Positions 25,798 to 34,053 of a DNA stretch of 64,000 nt are shown here, one piece after another. The notes under the pieces are model-generated. The model was not told the DNA's origin. It saw nothing but the letters and a program-made list of their open reading frames with translations, and made no database searches. The stretch is from Ignavibacteria bacterium (GTDB lineage Bacteria > Bacteroidota > Ignavibacteria > Kapaibacteriales > UBA961): assembly GCA_016720145.1 (NCBI GenBank), contig JADJXV010000003.1, positions 310,001 to 374,000 on the forward strand, in the 5' to 3' direction. The position numbers and the translations under genes were made by a program. Within the stretch, counting starts at the first letter, position 1. Every line of letters starts with the position of its first letter.

Positions 25798-26772
25798 ATG
25801 ACCACTCCCATACAAGTAGGAATTATCGGCGCAGCCGGCTACACGGGCGGTGAATTACTCCGCTTGCTTGTGCTGCATCCGCATGTTCATATTGCATTTG
25901 CGCAAAGTACTAGTAATGCCGGGAATTATGTGTATGATGTTCATGCTGATCTTTATGGCGATACCGACCTTCGCTTTACAAGTACAATTTCGCAGGATGT
26001 GGATGTGCTTTTTCTTTGTTCGGGTCATGGCGAAGCGGTGAAGTTTATGAATTCAAATACTCTTGCGCCGCAGACGCGTATCATCGATCTCAGTCAGGAC
26101 TTCCGGTATCGGGAAAGCGCATGGGATTTTGTGTATGGTTTGCCGGAATTGCACCGCGAGCGCATTAAGACTGCTCAATTTATCGCCAATCCGGGTTGCT
26201 TTGCGACGTGTATCGAACTCGCCTTGCTTCCCCTTGCATCAGCCGGACTGCTTTCTAGTCCGATTCATATCACCGCTACAACAGGTTCGACCGGAGCGGG
26301 TCAATCGCTGAATGCAACCTCGCATTATAGCTGGCGGACGAATAATCTTTCCGTCTATAAGCCATTTGAACATCAGCATTTGTATGAAATTGGGCGTTCG
26401 CTTCATTCCCTTCAGAACTCCTTTGATCAGCCGATTCATTTTATTCCGCAGCGGGGGAGTTTTACGCGTGGGATTTTCGCGTCGATTCATACTGAACTTG
26501 CAATTTCAGCAGCAGATGCGCACGCGCTTTATAGTGGCTATTTTGAAAATCATCCATTTACGTTTGTCAAGGATTCCGCGCTTGACCTTAAGCAAATTGT
26601 CAATACGAATAAGGTATTTCTCCGAGTGCAGAAATTCGGTGAGCAATTGTATATAGAATCCATCATCGACAACCTGCTCAAAGGTGCCTCCGGGCAGGCA
26701 ATACAGAATATGAATCTGATGTTCGGGCTCGATGAAATGAGCGGTTTACGGCTTAAAAGTGTGGTGTATTGA
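25798..26772 (+). CDS. argC: N-acyl-gamma-glutamyl-phosphate reductase
   Basis: 324 residues. It reduces N-acylglutamyl phosphate to the semialdehyde with NADPH. The N-terminal Rossmann motif VGIIGAAGYTGGELLRLL and the catalytic-Cys segment IANPGCFATCIE are both present, as is a late HFIPQRGSFTRGIFASIH segment typical of the family. The next gene, argD, follows after 134 bases that hold an inverted repeat. Length is normal. Whether the acyl group is acetyl or succinyl cannot be told from this protein. Confidence 0.95.
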   Translation: MTTPIQVGIIGAAGYTGGELLRLLVLHPHVHIAFAQSTSNAGNYVYDVHADLYGDTDLRFTSTISQDVDVLFLCSGHGEAVKFMNSNTLAPQTRIIDLSQDFRYRESAWDFVYGLPELHRERIKTAQFIANPGCFATCIELALLPLASAGLLSSPIHITATTGSTGAGQSLNATSHYSWRTNNLSVYKPFEHQHLYEIGRSLHSLQNSFDQPIHFIPQRGSFTRGIFASIHTELAISAADAHALYSGYFENHPFTFVKDSALDLKQIVNTNKVFLRVQKFGEQLYIESIIDNLLKGASGQAIQNMNLMFGLDEMSGLRLKSVVY

Positions 26773-26796
26773 TCATTTTTTTAACTCAACATCGTA

Positions 26797-26865
26797 ATCT
26801 CTGCGACCTTTGCGCCTTTGCGTTAAATTCTCCATAATTAACGCAAAGGCGCAGAGAACGCAAAG
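26797..26865. repeat. inverted repeat TGCGCCTTTGCGTTAA between argC and argD
   Basis: TGCGCCTTTGCGTTAA (26811-26826) and its exact complement TTAACGCAAAGGCGCA (26838-26853) make a 16-bp stem with an 11-base loop. The outer arms (CTCTGCG / CGCAGAG type) extend it imperfectly. Confidence 0.85.
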
Positions 26866-26906
26866 TCTTACATTTCGGTATAGCTTTACTTTCTACTAAA
26901 AATCCT

Positions 26907-28037
26907 ATGAACATCTTCGACGTGTACCCCTTATTCAACATCACACCCGTTCGCGCGCTCGGTTCGCGAGTGTGGGATGAAAAAGGACAGGAATATCTCG
27001 ACCTTTACGGCGGTCATGCGGTCATTTCCATCGGTCACAGCCACCCACATTACGTGCAAGTGATTAGCGAACAGCTCAGCCGTATGGGATTCTACTCCAA
27101 TTCCGTGCAAATCCCACAACAGCAAGTGCTTGCAAACTTACTCGGGAAGTTATCCGGGTATGATGACTTCTCCCTCTTCCTCTGCAATTCCGGTGCTGAG
27201 GCGAATGAAAATGCCTTTAAACTGGCGAGTTTTCATACGGGACGCACGCAGATTATTTCCTTTAAAAAGTCATTCCACGGACGCACTTCCCTTGCTGTGG
27301 CTGCCACCGACGATCCAAAGATTATCGCACCGGTGAATGAGAATCCAAATATCACCTTCCTTCCTCTCAACGACATAGATGCATTGGTAAACGCAATGAA
27401 TGACAATACTTCCGCCGTTATTTGCGAAGGAATTCAAGGCGTGGGCGGTATTAATGTGCCGACCCCGGAATTCCTGCAGGCAGTGCGTCAGGAATGCGAC
27501 AAACACGGAGCAATTCTGATTCTCGATGAAGTGCAGTCTGGCTATGGTCGGAGCGGGAAATTCTTCGCGCATCAGCACAGTGGAATCACGCCCGATATCA
27601 TCACGATAGCCAAAGGCATGGGCAATGGTTTTCCGGTCGCCGGTGTGATGATTCACCCAAAATTTACGGCAAAACACGGTATGCTCGGCACGACATTCGG
27701 TGGGAATTATCTGGCATGCGCGGCATCGATTGCTGTTCTCGAAGTATTAGAAAGCGAACACCTTATCCTAAACGCAGCCACCGTCGGCAACTATCTCATG
27801 AGCGAATTACAAACAGTCCCGGGAGTACGTCAAGTACGCGGACAAGGTCTCATGATCGGCATCGAACTCACCATTCCCTGTGCTCCTATCCGCAGCAAAT
27901 TACTCTATGAATATCATATATTTACAGGTTCTTCTTCCGAGGCGCATACGATTCGGCTCCTGCCTTCGCTTGCGCTGAGTAAGGAAGATGCGGATGAGTT
28001 TTTGGCGGCGTTTAGGGATGTGATGGGGGCGGTGTGA
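26907..28037 (+). CDS. argD: N-acylornithine aminotransferase
   Basis: 376 residues, class III PLP aminotransferase. It converts N-acylglutamate semialdehyde to N-acylornithine with glutamate as amino donor. Motifs: FLCNSGAEANENAFKLA (cofactor phosphate site), FHGRTSLAVAAT, ILILDEVQSGYGRSGKFF (PLP-ring Asp) and TIAKGMGNGFPVAGV with the PLP-binding Lys. The protein is slightly shorter than ArgD of enterobacteria but typical of Bacteroidota. It follows argC, and the route continues with argF' 2.5 kb downstream after inserted genes. Confidence 0.95.
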   Translation: MNIFDVYPLFNITPVRALGSRVWDEKGQEYLDLYGGHAVISIGHSHPHYVQVISEQLSRMGFYSNSVQIPQQQVLANLLGKLSGYDDFSLFLCNSGAEANENAFKLASFHTGRTQIISFKKSFHGRTSLAVAATDDPKIIAPVNENPNITFLPLNDIDALVNAMNDNTSAVICEGIQGVGGINVPTPEFLQAVRQECDKHGAILILDEVQSGYGRSGKFFAHQHSGITPDIITIAKGMGNGFPVAGVMIHPKFTAKHGMLGTTFGGNYLACAASIAVLEVLESEHLILNAATVGNYLMSELQTVPGVRQVRGQGLMIGIELTIPCAPIRSKLLYEYHIFTGSSSEAHTIRLLPSLALSKEDADEFLAAFRDVMGAV

Positions 28038-28060
28038 TGCACATTTTCTTCTACAATATC

Positions 28061-28085
28061 GTAGGGGCGAATTGCATTCGCCCTG
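28061..28085. repeat. dispersed palindrome, GGGGCGAATTGCATTCGCCCC family
   Basis: GTAGGGGCGAATTG followed by CATTCGCCCTGT, 24 bases after the argD stop. Same element as 6811 and 63293. Confidence 0.85.
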
Positions 28086-28195
28086 TGGTCGCGCGGTGAT
28101 TGGAGATGCTTGATTCGATATTAACATATCAATATGAATTAGTTAGATTAATCACACATGGTTTATCCTAGTTTTCTACTAAAATTTATCATAAA

Positions 28196-29280
28196 ATGGA
28201 CCTACAATCTTTTGAATTACTTTTTCAACAAATAGATAGTTTATGGATTGCTCCAGAGATTAAAAAGAGACAAATAAGTGAGAAACTTCCTGTCGATTTT
28301 AAAATCCATCGGTGTTTAATTAAATTACCAAAAGGTATTGCTCCTATAATTGAATTTAATGAGGAAATAAATTTACAAGCAGAATTTGAAGCGGCACCAA
28401 ATGAAAACATTCAGGCTGGAAATTTAGTTTATCTCCATCAAATAAAGAAAATTAAAAATGTTAAGGCTCCGATAATAAATGATACAAGGGTTGCTTTTGT
28501 ATTTTTATACTGGAACAATACACAATATGATGTCATTTTTGACTTTACTCCAAATATACCCGACGATATCATCGCTAAAGAGCAAAAAGAGATATGGAAA
28601 TACGGAGAAGTCATTGGAGAATCATTTCAAAAAATACTTTCTGAAAATACTATCGCAATACAACTTCAGAATTATGAATTATTTAATACGATTTGGTTTT
28701 GTGGGCAGCTCCTGCCATCATTCCCTATCCATTATCAAAAATTGCTGTTGAAATAGAATCGGGAAATTTGGATGTAGCTGTTGAAGTTCTAGTTAATTAT
28801 TGTGATATAAAGTTCCTAAGGAACATAATCGACGACTGGTATACTCTCGATGCTTTTCACAAAAGAAAACAGCTGATTGAGGACGCATTTTTTGCCCATA
28901 CGAATGAGAAATATACTCTCTCGATAAATGCATTATTGCCACACATCGAAGGTATAATAACTGATTGGATGTATTCTAATGTAGAAGCAGGTAAGATACC
29001 TTGGCGACAAGATTCTAAAACAAAAATATTCGGTCAAATAATAATGGAAGGACAGCTTTCTTCCTATTCGTATAATTCTATTATTAAATCTACTATTCAA
29101 TTTATTACACAAGGTCCAGTTCTTGAAACGTTCAAACAATGGGAACAACAAGTAGATAATGCTTTTCCCAATAGACATGTTATCGAACATGGCAAATACA
29201 TTGATGAACTTTATACTATTGAAAATTCCATACGATTATTTCTGCTTCTTGATACTATTTCATATATCATCAAAAAGTGA
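28196..29280 (+). pseudogene. split gene for a HEPN-like protein of unknown role
   Basis: Two overlapping frames, 28196-28756 (186 residues) and 28693-29280, join into one protein of about 360 residues if one G is added to the GGG at about 28701-28704; the fused sequence reads smoothly (TIWFCG then AAPAIIPYPLSKIAVEIESG). The N-terminal half is an unknown AT-rich domain. The C-terminal half is all helical and ends NRHVIEHGKYIDELYTIENS followed by IRLFLLLDTISYIIKK; R-x4-H is the catalytic motif form of HEPN ribonucleases, found in many toxin and abortive-infection proteins. Low GC against neighbouring arg genes suggests a transferred gene. The function is a guess from one motif. Confidence 0.5.
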
Positions 29281-29326
29281 TTCAGCTATGAAATTTGAAG
29301 TATTAAAAATAAACTAATTATACCCT

Positions 29327-29686
29327 ATGCACAAAATCAACATCCCCGAAAAACTCTCCCTCTTCCACGATCATTGGAATCCACGTATCGTCGGCGAACT
29401 CAACGGACAGCACGTCAAGCTCGCGAAGTTTCAGGGCGAATTCGTATGGCATAAGCATGACGAGGAGGATGAACTCTTCTATGTGTTAAGTGGTGAATTT
29501 AGAATGAATTTCCGCGATCACTCCGTTACACTCCGGGAGAATGAATTCCTGATTGTCCCCCGCGGCGTCGAGCATCGTCCTGTCGCTGAACATGAAGTAT
29601 CGGTTCTGCTCTTCGAACCCGCCACTACACTCAATACCGGAGATGCAGAGAGTGAATTGACGCGGGAGACGTTGGAGAGGATATAA
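29327..29686 (+). CDS. small cupin-domain protein
   Basis: 119 residues, single-domain cupin. The two metal-binding motifs are present: WHKHDEEDELFYVLSGEF (H-x-H-x4-E-x6-G form) and PRGVEHRPVAEH. Such proteins bind a divalent metal and include dioxygenases, isomerases and regulators; the substrate cannot be told. GC content matches the arg genes better than its low-GC neighbours. It lies in the arg cluster between the HEPN-like gene and a lipoprotein gene, and has no known role in arginine synthesis. Confidence 0.8.
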   Translation: MHKINIPEKLSLFHDHWNPRIVGELNGQHVKLAKFQGEFVWHKHDEEDELFYVLSGEFRMNFRDHSVTLRENEFLIVPRGVEHRPVAEHEVSVLLFEPATTLNTGDAESELTRETLERI

Positions 29687-29717
29687 GGTTAACCTTTCAT
29701 AAATACTTGCACGTTGC

Positions 29718-29895
29718 AGAAAGCCCTGGAAGGGCGAAATCTTAATAGAAGATGCGACCCCAAAAACCAAATAAGCTCCATAGGAGCGATATTTTTCTTG
29801 GAAATGGAGACGTTTATGTCGCTCTGCCGGAGCTTTTATCCTTGAACTACCGTTTGCTATTACGATTTCGCTCCTATCGGAGCTGTTGAGTAAGA
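29718..29895. repeat. composite repeat of GGAGCG-type hairpins
   Basis: GCCCTGGAAGGGC (about 29723), AGCTCCATAGGAGCG (about 29774), CGCTCTGCCGGAGC (about 29820) and CGCTCCTATCGGAGC (about 29869) are spaced through the gap between the cupin and the next gene. The plan matches the composite at 6961 but the sequences differ. Confidence 0.7.
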
Positions 29896-29964
29896 GCTTC
29901 AATTTTGAATAGAAAATCTAGCGGGAATATGAAATAGTGAATAAACCTAAATATTCTTATCTCT

Positions 29965-30534
29965 ATGATAAATAAATTTGTTACGGTTATTCTAGCAATT
30001 GCTTTTATTTCTTGTAGTAGCTGTCAAAGCGACTCAAAAGACTCAAACAAAGAAATTCAAACTTCTCATAAATCTGTTGATAGTTTAACGACAAATGATA
30101 CTTCACAATTTCAGCGGACACAACTTCATTGTCTTCTTGACAGCCTTAATTTGAACGATACATTATATATTACATACGTGTCATATGGATGCGAATATCA
30201 TTGGGTAGATTCCATCAGAGTGTATTATCAATCCAATAAGTTATACGCAAACCTTACCTTTCAAAACGATGGTTTTGAAGACAAAAAAACAATTTCTAAT
30301 TATGTATCCGATAGCGCAATTATTTACTATCGTAGATTTGAAAAGTTCTTGAAATCATATAAACCAACTAATCGAATTTCGACAAGCAGTGAAGTTTTTA
30401 GAATTAGGTACAAAACAACATCTATTGCTATTAAAAGCATGGACATAGAAGATTTAGACATTCACAAAAAACTTGTTACTGCACTCTTTGGTCAGTCAAC
30501 AATTACTCAACTAGATTCAATGAGATATCATTGA
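29965..30534 (+). CDS. low-GC lipoprotein, unknown
   Basis: 189 residues. The signal sequence ends in a lipobox (LAIAFISCSSC), so the protein is probably lipid-anchored. The mature part starts with a Ser/Asp/Lys-rich linker (SDSKDSNKEIQTSHKS) and continues as an unrecognised beta-rich domain (TLYITYVSYGCEYHWVDSIR, KLYANLTFQNDGFED). AT-rich like the other accessory genes of the cluster. It ends 48 bases before argF'. Confidence 0.55.
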   Translation: MINKFVTVILAIAFISCSSCQSDSKDSNKEIQTSHKSVDSLTTNDTSQFQRTQLHCLLDSLNLNDTLYITYVSYGCEYHWVDSIRVYYQSNKLYANLTFQNDGFEDKKTISNYVSDSAIIYYRRFEKFLKSYKPTNRISTSSEVFRIRYKTTSIAIKSMDIEDLDIHKKLVTALFGQSTITQLDSMRYH

Positions 30535-30582
30535 AAAATCCTCTATTTACTCTATCACATTGACATCTCATTTTTATAATTC

Positions 30583-31530
30583 ATGGAAAAATTCACACAA
30601 GTATCCGACATATCCTCCGTGCCTGCAATGGTACGCAAGGCATTAGAATTAAAAGCCAATCCACACGCGCATACTGTTCTTGGCGCCAATAAAACTGTTG
30701 GATTGATTTTTATGAATCCGAGTCTTCGCACGCGGCTGAGCAGCCAAAAAGCGGCGATGAATCTTGGCATGAATGCCATGGTGATGAATATCGATAAAGA
30801 GGGCTGGGCGCTCGAACTCCGCGACGGCGCCGTGATGAATGGCACAACGGTCGAACATATCAAAGATGCGGCCGGCGCGATGGGGTTGTATTGCGATGTT
30901 ATTGGGATTCGATGTTTTCCCGGGCTCATAAGCCGCGAGGATGATTACCGCGAACATGTGCTCTCGCAGTTTATCAAGTATTGTCCTGTTCCTGTGATGA
31001 GTTTGGAATCGGCGACGCGCCACCCGCTGCAGAGTTTTGCGGATATGATTACGATCGAAGAACACAAACTCCACACCACGCCGCGTGTCGTGCTCACCTG
31101 GGCGCCGCATGTGAAAGCTCTCCCGCAGGCAGTATCGAATTCCTTTGCAGAATGGGCACTTGCGAGTAAGTATGATGTGGTAATTACGCATCCTGAGGGG
31201 TATGAACTGAGCGAAGAATTCACGCACGGAGCGACCATAGACCACAATCAAGAGAGAGCGCTCGATGGTGCGGACTTCGTGTATGTAAAAAATTGGTCGT
31301 CGTATAAAGACTACGGGAAAATTCTCACACAGGATGATTCGTGGCTGCTAACCAACGACAAACTCAAGAATACCGCCAATGCCAAAATCATGCATTGCCT
31401 CCCCGTTCGCCGGAATGTCGAGCTCTCGGATGAAGTCCTCGACTCACCAAATTCGCTGATTATGCAGCAGGCGGAGAATAGAATTTATGCAGCACAGGCG
31501 GTGCTGAAGGAATTATTGGAAGGTGTGTAA
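30583..31530 (+). CDS. argF': N-acylornithine (probably succinylornithine) carbamoyltransferase
   Basis: 315 residues of the Bacteroides-type carbamoyltransferase family that acts on N-acylated ornithine rather than free ornithine. Landmarks: carbamoyl-phosphate site MNPSLRTRLSSQKAA, ATRHPLQSFADMITIEE, LTWAPHVKALPQAVSNSFAE and HCLPVRRNVEL. Residue 90, in VMNGTTVEHIKDA, is Val. In the Bacteroides fragilis enzyme this position is Pro90 (succinylornithine) and in the Xanthomonas enzyme Glu92 (acetylornithine); changing that Glu to small or hydrophobic residues including Val is reported to give succinylornithine activity. The sequence therefore predicts a succinyl substrate. argB follows after 382 bases that hold a repeat. 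Confidence 0.9.
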   Translation: MEKFTQVSDISSVPAMVRKALELKANPHAHTVLGANKTVGLIFMNPSLRTRLSSQKAAMNLGMNAMVMNIDKEGWALELRDGAVMNGTTVEHIKDAAGAMGLYCDVIGIRCFPGLISREDDYREHVLSQFIKYCPVPVMSLESATRHPLQSFADMITIEEHKLHTTPRVVLTWAPHVKALPQAVSNSFAEWALASKYDVVITHPEGYELSEEFTHGATIDHNQERALDGADFVYVKNWSSYKDYGKILTQDDSWLLTNDKLKNTANAKIMHCLPVRRNVELSDEVLDSPNSLIMQQAENRIYAAQAVLKELLEGV

Positions 31531-31644
31531 CTTCTCTATTGGAATGCACTTTATCATAAATAACGTGAATTTGAGATAACAATTCCTCACACTATTTAAG
31601 AACATAAGCTTAATCGATGGAAGTACAATTGTTACTACATTTTC

Positions 31645-31840
31645 CCCATCCCTGAAAGGGATGAACTTCAATAGCCACCGATGAAATCGGTGGAGAAATG
31701 CAGCGTTCCCTAACAAAACCCCAACGGGGTTTAATGACGATATGGGCGTGATTAAAGAAAATTGGGGTGAAAGCTATTGTTTTCTTTGTTCCCCGCATTT
31801 CATGCGGGGCTATTCAAATTGAAGCCCGTTCGGGCTTCTC
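31645..31840. repeat. composite multi-hairpin intergenic repeat, copy 2
   Basis: ATCCCTGAAAGGGAT (31648-31662), CCACCGATGAAATCGGTGG (31675-31693), AAACCCCAACGGGGTTT, CCCCGCA/TGCGGGG (31792-31809) and AAGCCCGTTCGGGCTT repeat the elements of 6961-7160 in the same order and orientation. It sits between argF' and argB. Confidence 0.9.
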
Positions 31841-31912
31841 GTGTGGATTTTGTAGAGTTCTCAAATTCACAGTACACAATCAGCGCCATCAGCGTTCCAT
31901 CTCTTCAAATCT

Positions 31913-32698
31913 ATGCAACTAGTAACTATCATAAAAATCGGCGGGAACATCATCGATGATGAATCACAGCTCTCGCAGTTTCTCTCAAATTTCAATGAAA
32001 TTGACGGCGCGAAAATTCTCATTCACGGCGGCGGCAAGCTTGCAACATCGATGAGCAAAACGCTCGGCATTCCTACGCAAATGGTTGATGGCAGACGCAT
32101 TACCGACGCCGAAACATTAAAGGTCGTAACGATGGTTTATGCCGGATGGATTAATACCTCGATTACCGCTTCTCTCAACGCAATCGGCACACCGGCGGTC
32201 GGACTCTGCGGGGCAGATGCGATGTGTATTCCGTCGGTAAAGCGTCCTGTACGCACCATTGATTATGGTTTTGTAGGTGACCTTGAGCCCGGCAAGCTCA
32301 ACATCCCCTTTTTTCAATTACTCCTTGACGGCGGCTATACGCCGGTCGTCGCACCTATCACGGCAGAAGGCGCGCAACTTCTTAATACAAATGCAGATAC
32401 AATTGCCTCGACTATTGCAGTGAGTTTATCGAAGTATTATCAAACGCATCTTGTGTATTGTTTTGAGAAAAATGGTGTGCTCTCGGATGTGGAAAATGCA
32501 GATTCTGTGATTCCCACGCTCACCGAATCGGAGTATCTAGCGCTAAAATCCACCGGCGCGATAGCAAGCGGGATGATCCCGAAATTGGATAATGCGTTTG
32601 CTGCGCTTCACAGTGGAGTAGGCCGTGTAAGTATCGGACATGCGAGAGAGGTAGCGAGCATTATCAAGAATCTGTCAGGTACTGATGTTATCGTATAA
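31913..32698 (+). CDS. argB: N-acylglutamate kinase
   Basis: 261 residues, amino-acid kinase fold. It phosphorylates N-acylglutamate with ATP, the second step of the pathway and the usual site of arginine feedback. Motifs: VTIIKIGGNIIDD (N-terminal K-x-GG loop), AKILIHGGGKLATSMSKTLG, GADAMCIPSVKRP and LNTNADTIASTIAVSL. It lacks the N-terminal helix found in arginine-sensitive ArgB enzymes, so feedback inhibition is not predicted (inference). It is separated from argE by an inverted repeat. Confidence 0.93.
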   Translation: MQLVTIIKIGGNIIDDESQLSQFLSNFNEIDGAKILIHGGGKLATSMSKTLGIPTQMVDGRRITDAETLKVVTMVYAGWINTSITASLNAIGTPAVGLCGADAMCIPSVKRPVRTIDYGFVGDLEPGKLNIPFFQLLLDGGYTPVVAPITAEGAQLLNTNADTIASTIAVSLSKYYQTHLVYCFEKNGVLSDVENADSVIPTLTESEYLALKSTGAIASGMIPKLDNAFAALHSGVGRVSIGHAREVASIIKNLSGTDVIV

Positions 32699-32714
32699 TG
32701 TATGGTTAATCAGA

Positions 32715-32810
32715 TTTTAACACGAAGGCACAAAGTGACCACAGAGGTCACCATAGATACAACTATCTTGTTGTGAACTTCGTGGTTACTTTGTGCCTTA
32801 GTGTTAAAAA
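32715..32810. repeat. long inverted repeat between argB and argE
   Basis: TTTTAACACGAAGGCACAAAG (from 32715) pairs with CTTTGTGCCTTAGTGTTAAAA (ending 32809), and GTGACCAC pairs with GTGGTTAC further in. A stem of about 28 bp with few mismatches and a loop of about 40 bases. Confidence 0.85.
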
Positions 32811-32917
32811 ACCACTTGTTGAATAATTAATCCACGATAATAGTTCTAAAGTACGAACATAATAAAAGTATTAGTATCGCAAATCGAAACAGTATTACAG
32901 TATTATCTGACAAACAC

Positions 32918-33967
32918 ATGTATTCACAAGCACTTGAATTATTACAGACATTAATTTCCATTCCGTCGCTCAGCAAAGAGGAAGATCGTACTGCGGATGC
33001 AATTGAGAAGTTTTTTGCCGATAGAAATATCCCTACCCACCGGAAACTGAATAATATTTGGGCGGTGAATAAACATTATAATCCCAACCTGCCTACTATT
33101 CTCCTTAATTCTCATCATGATACCGTGAAGCCGAATAGTGGCTATACGCGCGATCCATTTTCGCCGACTGTCATCGATGGTAAGTTGTATGGTTTGGGAA
33201 GTAATGACGCAGGCGGGTGTCTCGTGTCGCTGATTGCGACCTTTTGCAACTTCTATGATAAAAACAACTTACGGTATAATCTTATCCTCGCTGCAACGGC
33301 AGAGGAAGAAATATCGGGTTTGAATGGAATTGAATGTATCTATCCTGACCTCGGTCCAATTGACGTAGCCATTGTCGGCGAACCTACCCTCATGAATCTC
33401 GCAGTTGCCGAAAAAGGACTCATGGTGCTTGATTGTGTGGCTCATGGCAAGTCCGGTCATGCAGCCCGCGAAGAAGGTACGAACGCTCTCTACATCGCGC
33501 TTGATGATATTAACAGATTGAGAAATTATGAATTTGAACGCGTATCGCCACATCTTGGTAAAGTGAAAATGACGACGACAATTATTCATGCAGGTTCGCA
33601 GCATAATGTGGTGCCGGATACATGTACGTTTGTGGTCGATGTGCGTATTACTGATGAATACACACATGAGGAAGTGCTTGCTATTATTCGGGATATGCTG
33701 CACAGTACGGTTACGCCAAGGTCGATGCGCTCGCGTTCGTCGTCGATTCCTATGGAACATCCCATTGTGCAGGCGGGTCTTGCCCTTGGGCGTTCGACGT
33801 ATGGTTCGCCTACGTCGAGCGATCAGGCGCTGATTCCAGCCACGTCACTCAAGATTGGTCCCGGCGATTCAGCGCGCTCGCACACGGCTGATGAATTTAT
33901 TTATCTTCATGAAATTAAAGAAGGTATTGAACTGTATATTGCGCTCTTGGAGAAGATAGTATTCTAA
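32918..33967 (+). CDS. argE: N-acylornithine/N-acylcitrulline deacylase (ArgE-like, M20 family)
   Basis: 349 residues, M20 metallopeptidase family. In this type of pathway it removes the acyl group from N-acylcitrulline before ArgG acts. Metal and catalytic residues: LLNSHHDTVKPNSG (H-x-D), GLGSNDAGGCLVSL (bridging Asp), AATAEEEISGLNGIE (catalytic and metal Glu) and SDQALIPATSLKIGPGDSARSH near the C-terminus. A dimerisation domain lies about residues 165-275 (GHAAREEGTNAL). Lengths agree with Bacteroidota ArgE. The family also includes DapE, but position in the cluster supports ArgE. It ends 86 bases before argH copy 1. Confidence 0.9.
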   Translation: MYSQALELLQTLISIPSLSKEEDRTADAIEKFFADRNIPTHRKLNNIWAVNKHYNPNLPTILLNSHHDTVKPNSGYTRDPFSPTVIDGKLYGLGSNDAGGCLVSLIATFCNFYDKNNLRYNLILAATAEEEISGLNGIECIYPDLGPIDVAIVGEPTLMNLAVAEKGLMVLDCVAHGKSGHAAREEGTNALYIALDDINRLRNYEFERVSPHLGKVKMTTTIIHAGSQHNVVPDTCTFVVDVRITDEYTHEEVLAIIRDMLHSTVTPRSMRSRSSSIPMEHPIVQAGLALGRSTYGSPTSSDQALIPATSLKIGPGDSARSHTADEFIYLHEIKEGIELYIALLEKIVF

Positions 33968-34053
33968 CTTGCTTGCCCATTGATTAAAATCATGGGCTAT
34001 TTTAAAATGTTGTGTCATTCTCGTTTTGTTATTTTACCTTCAATCAATTACCT

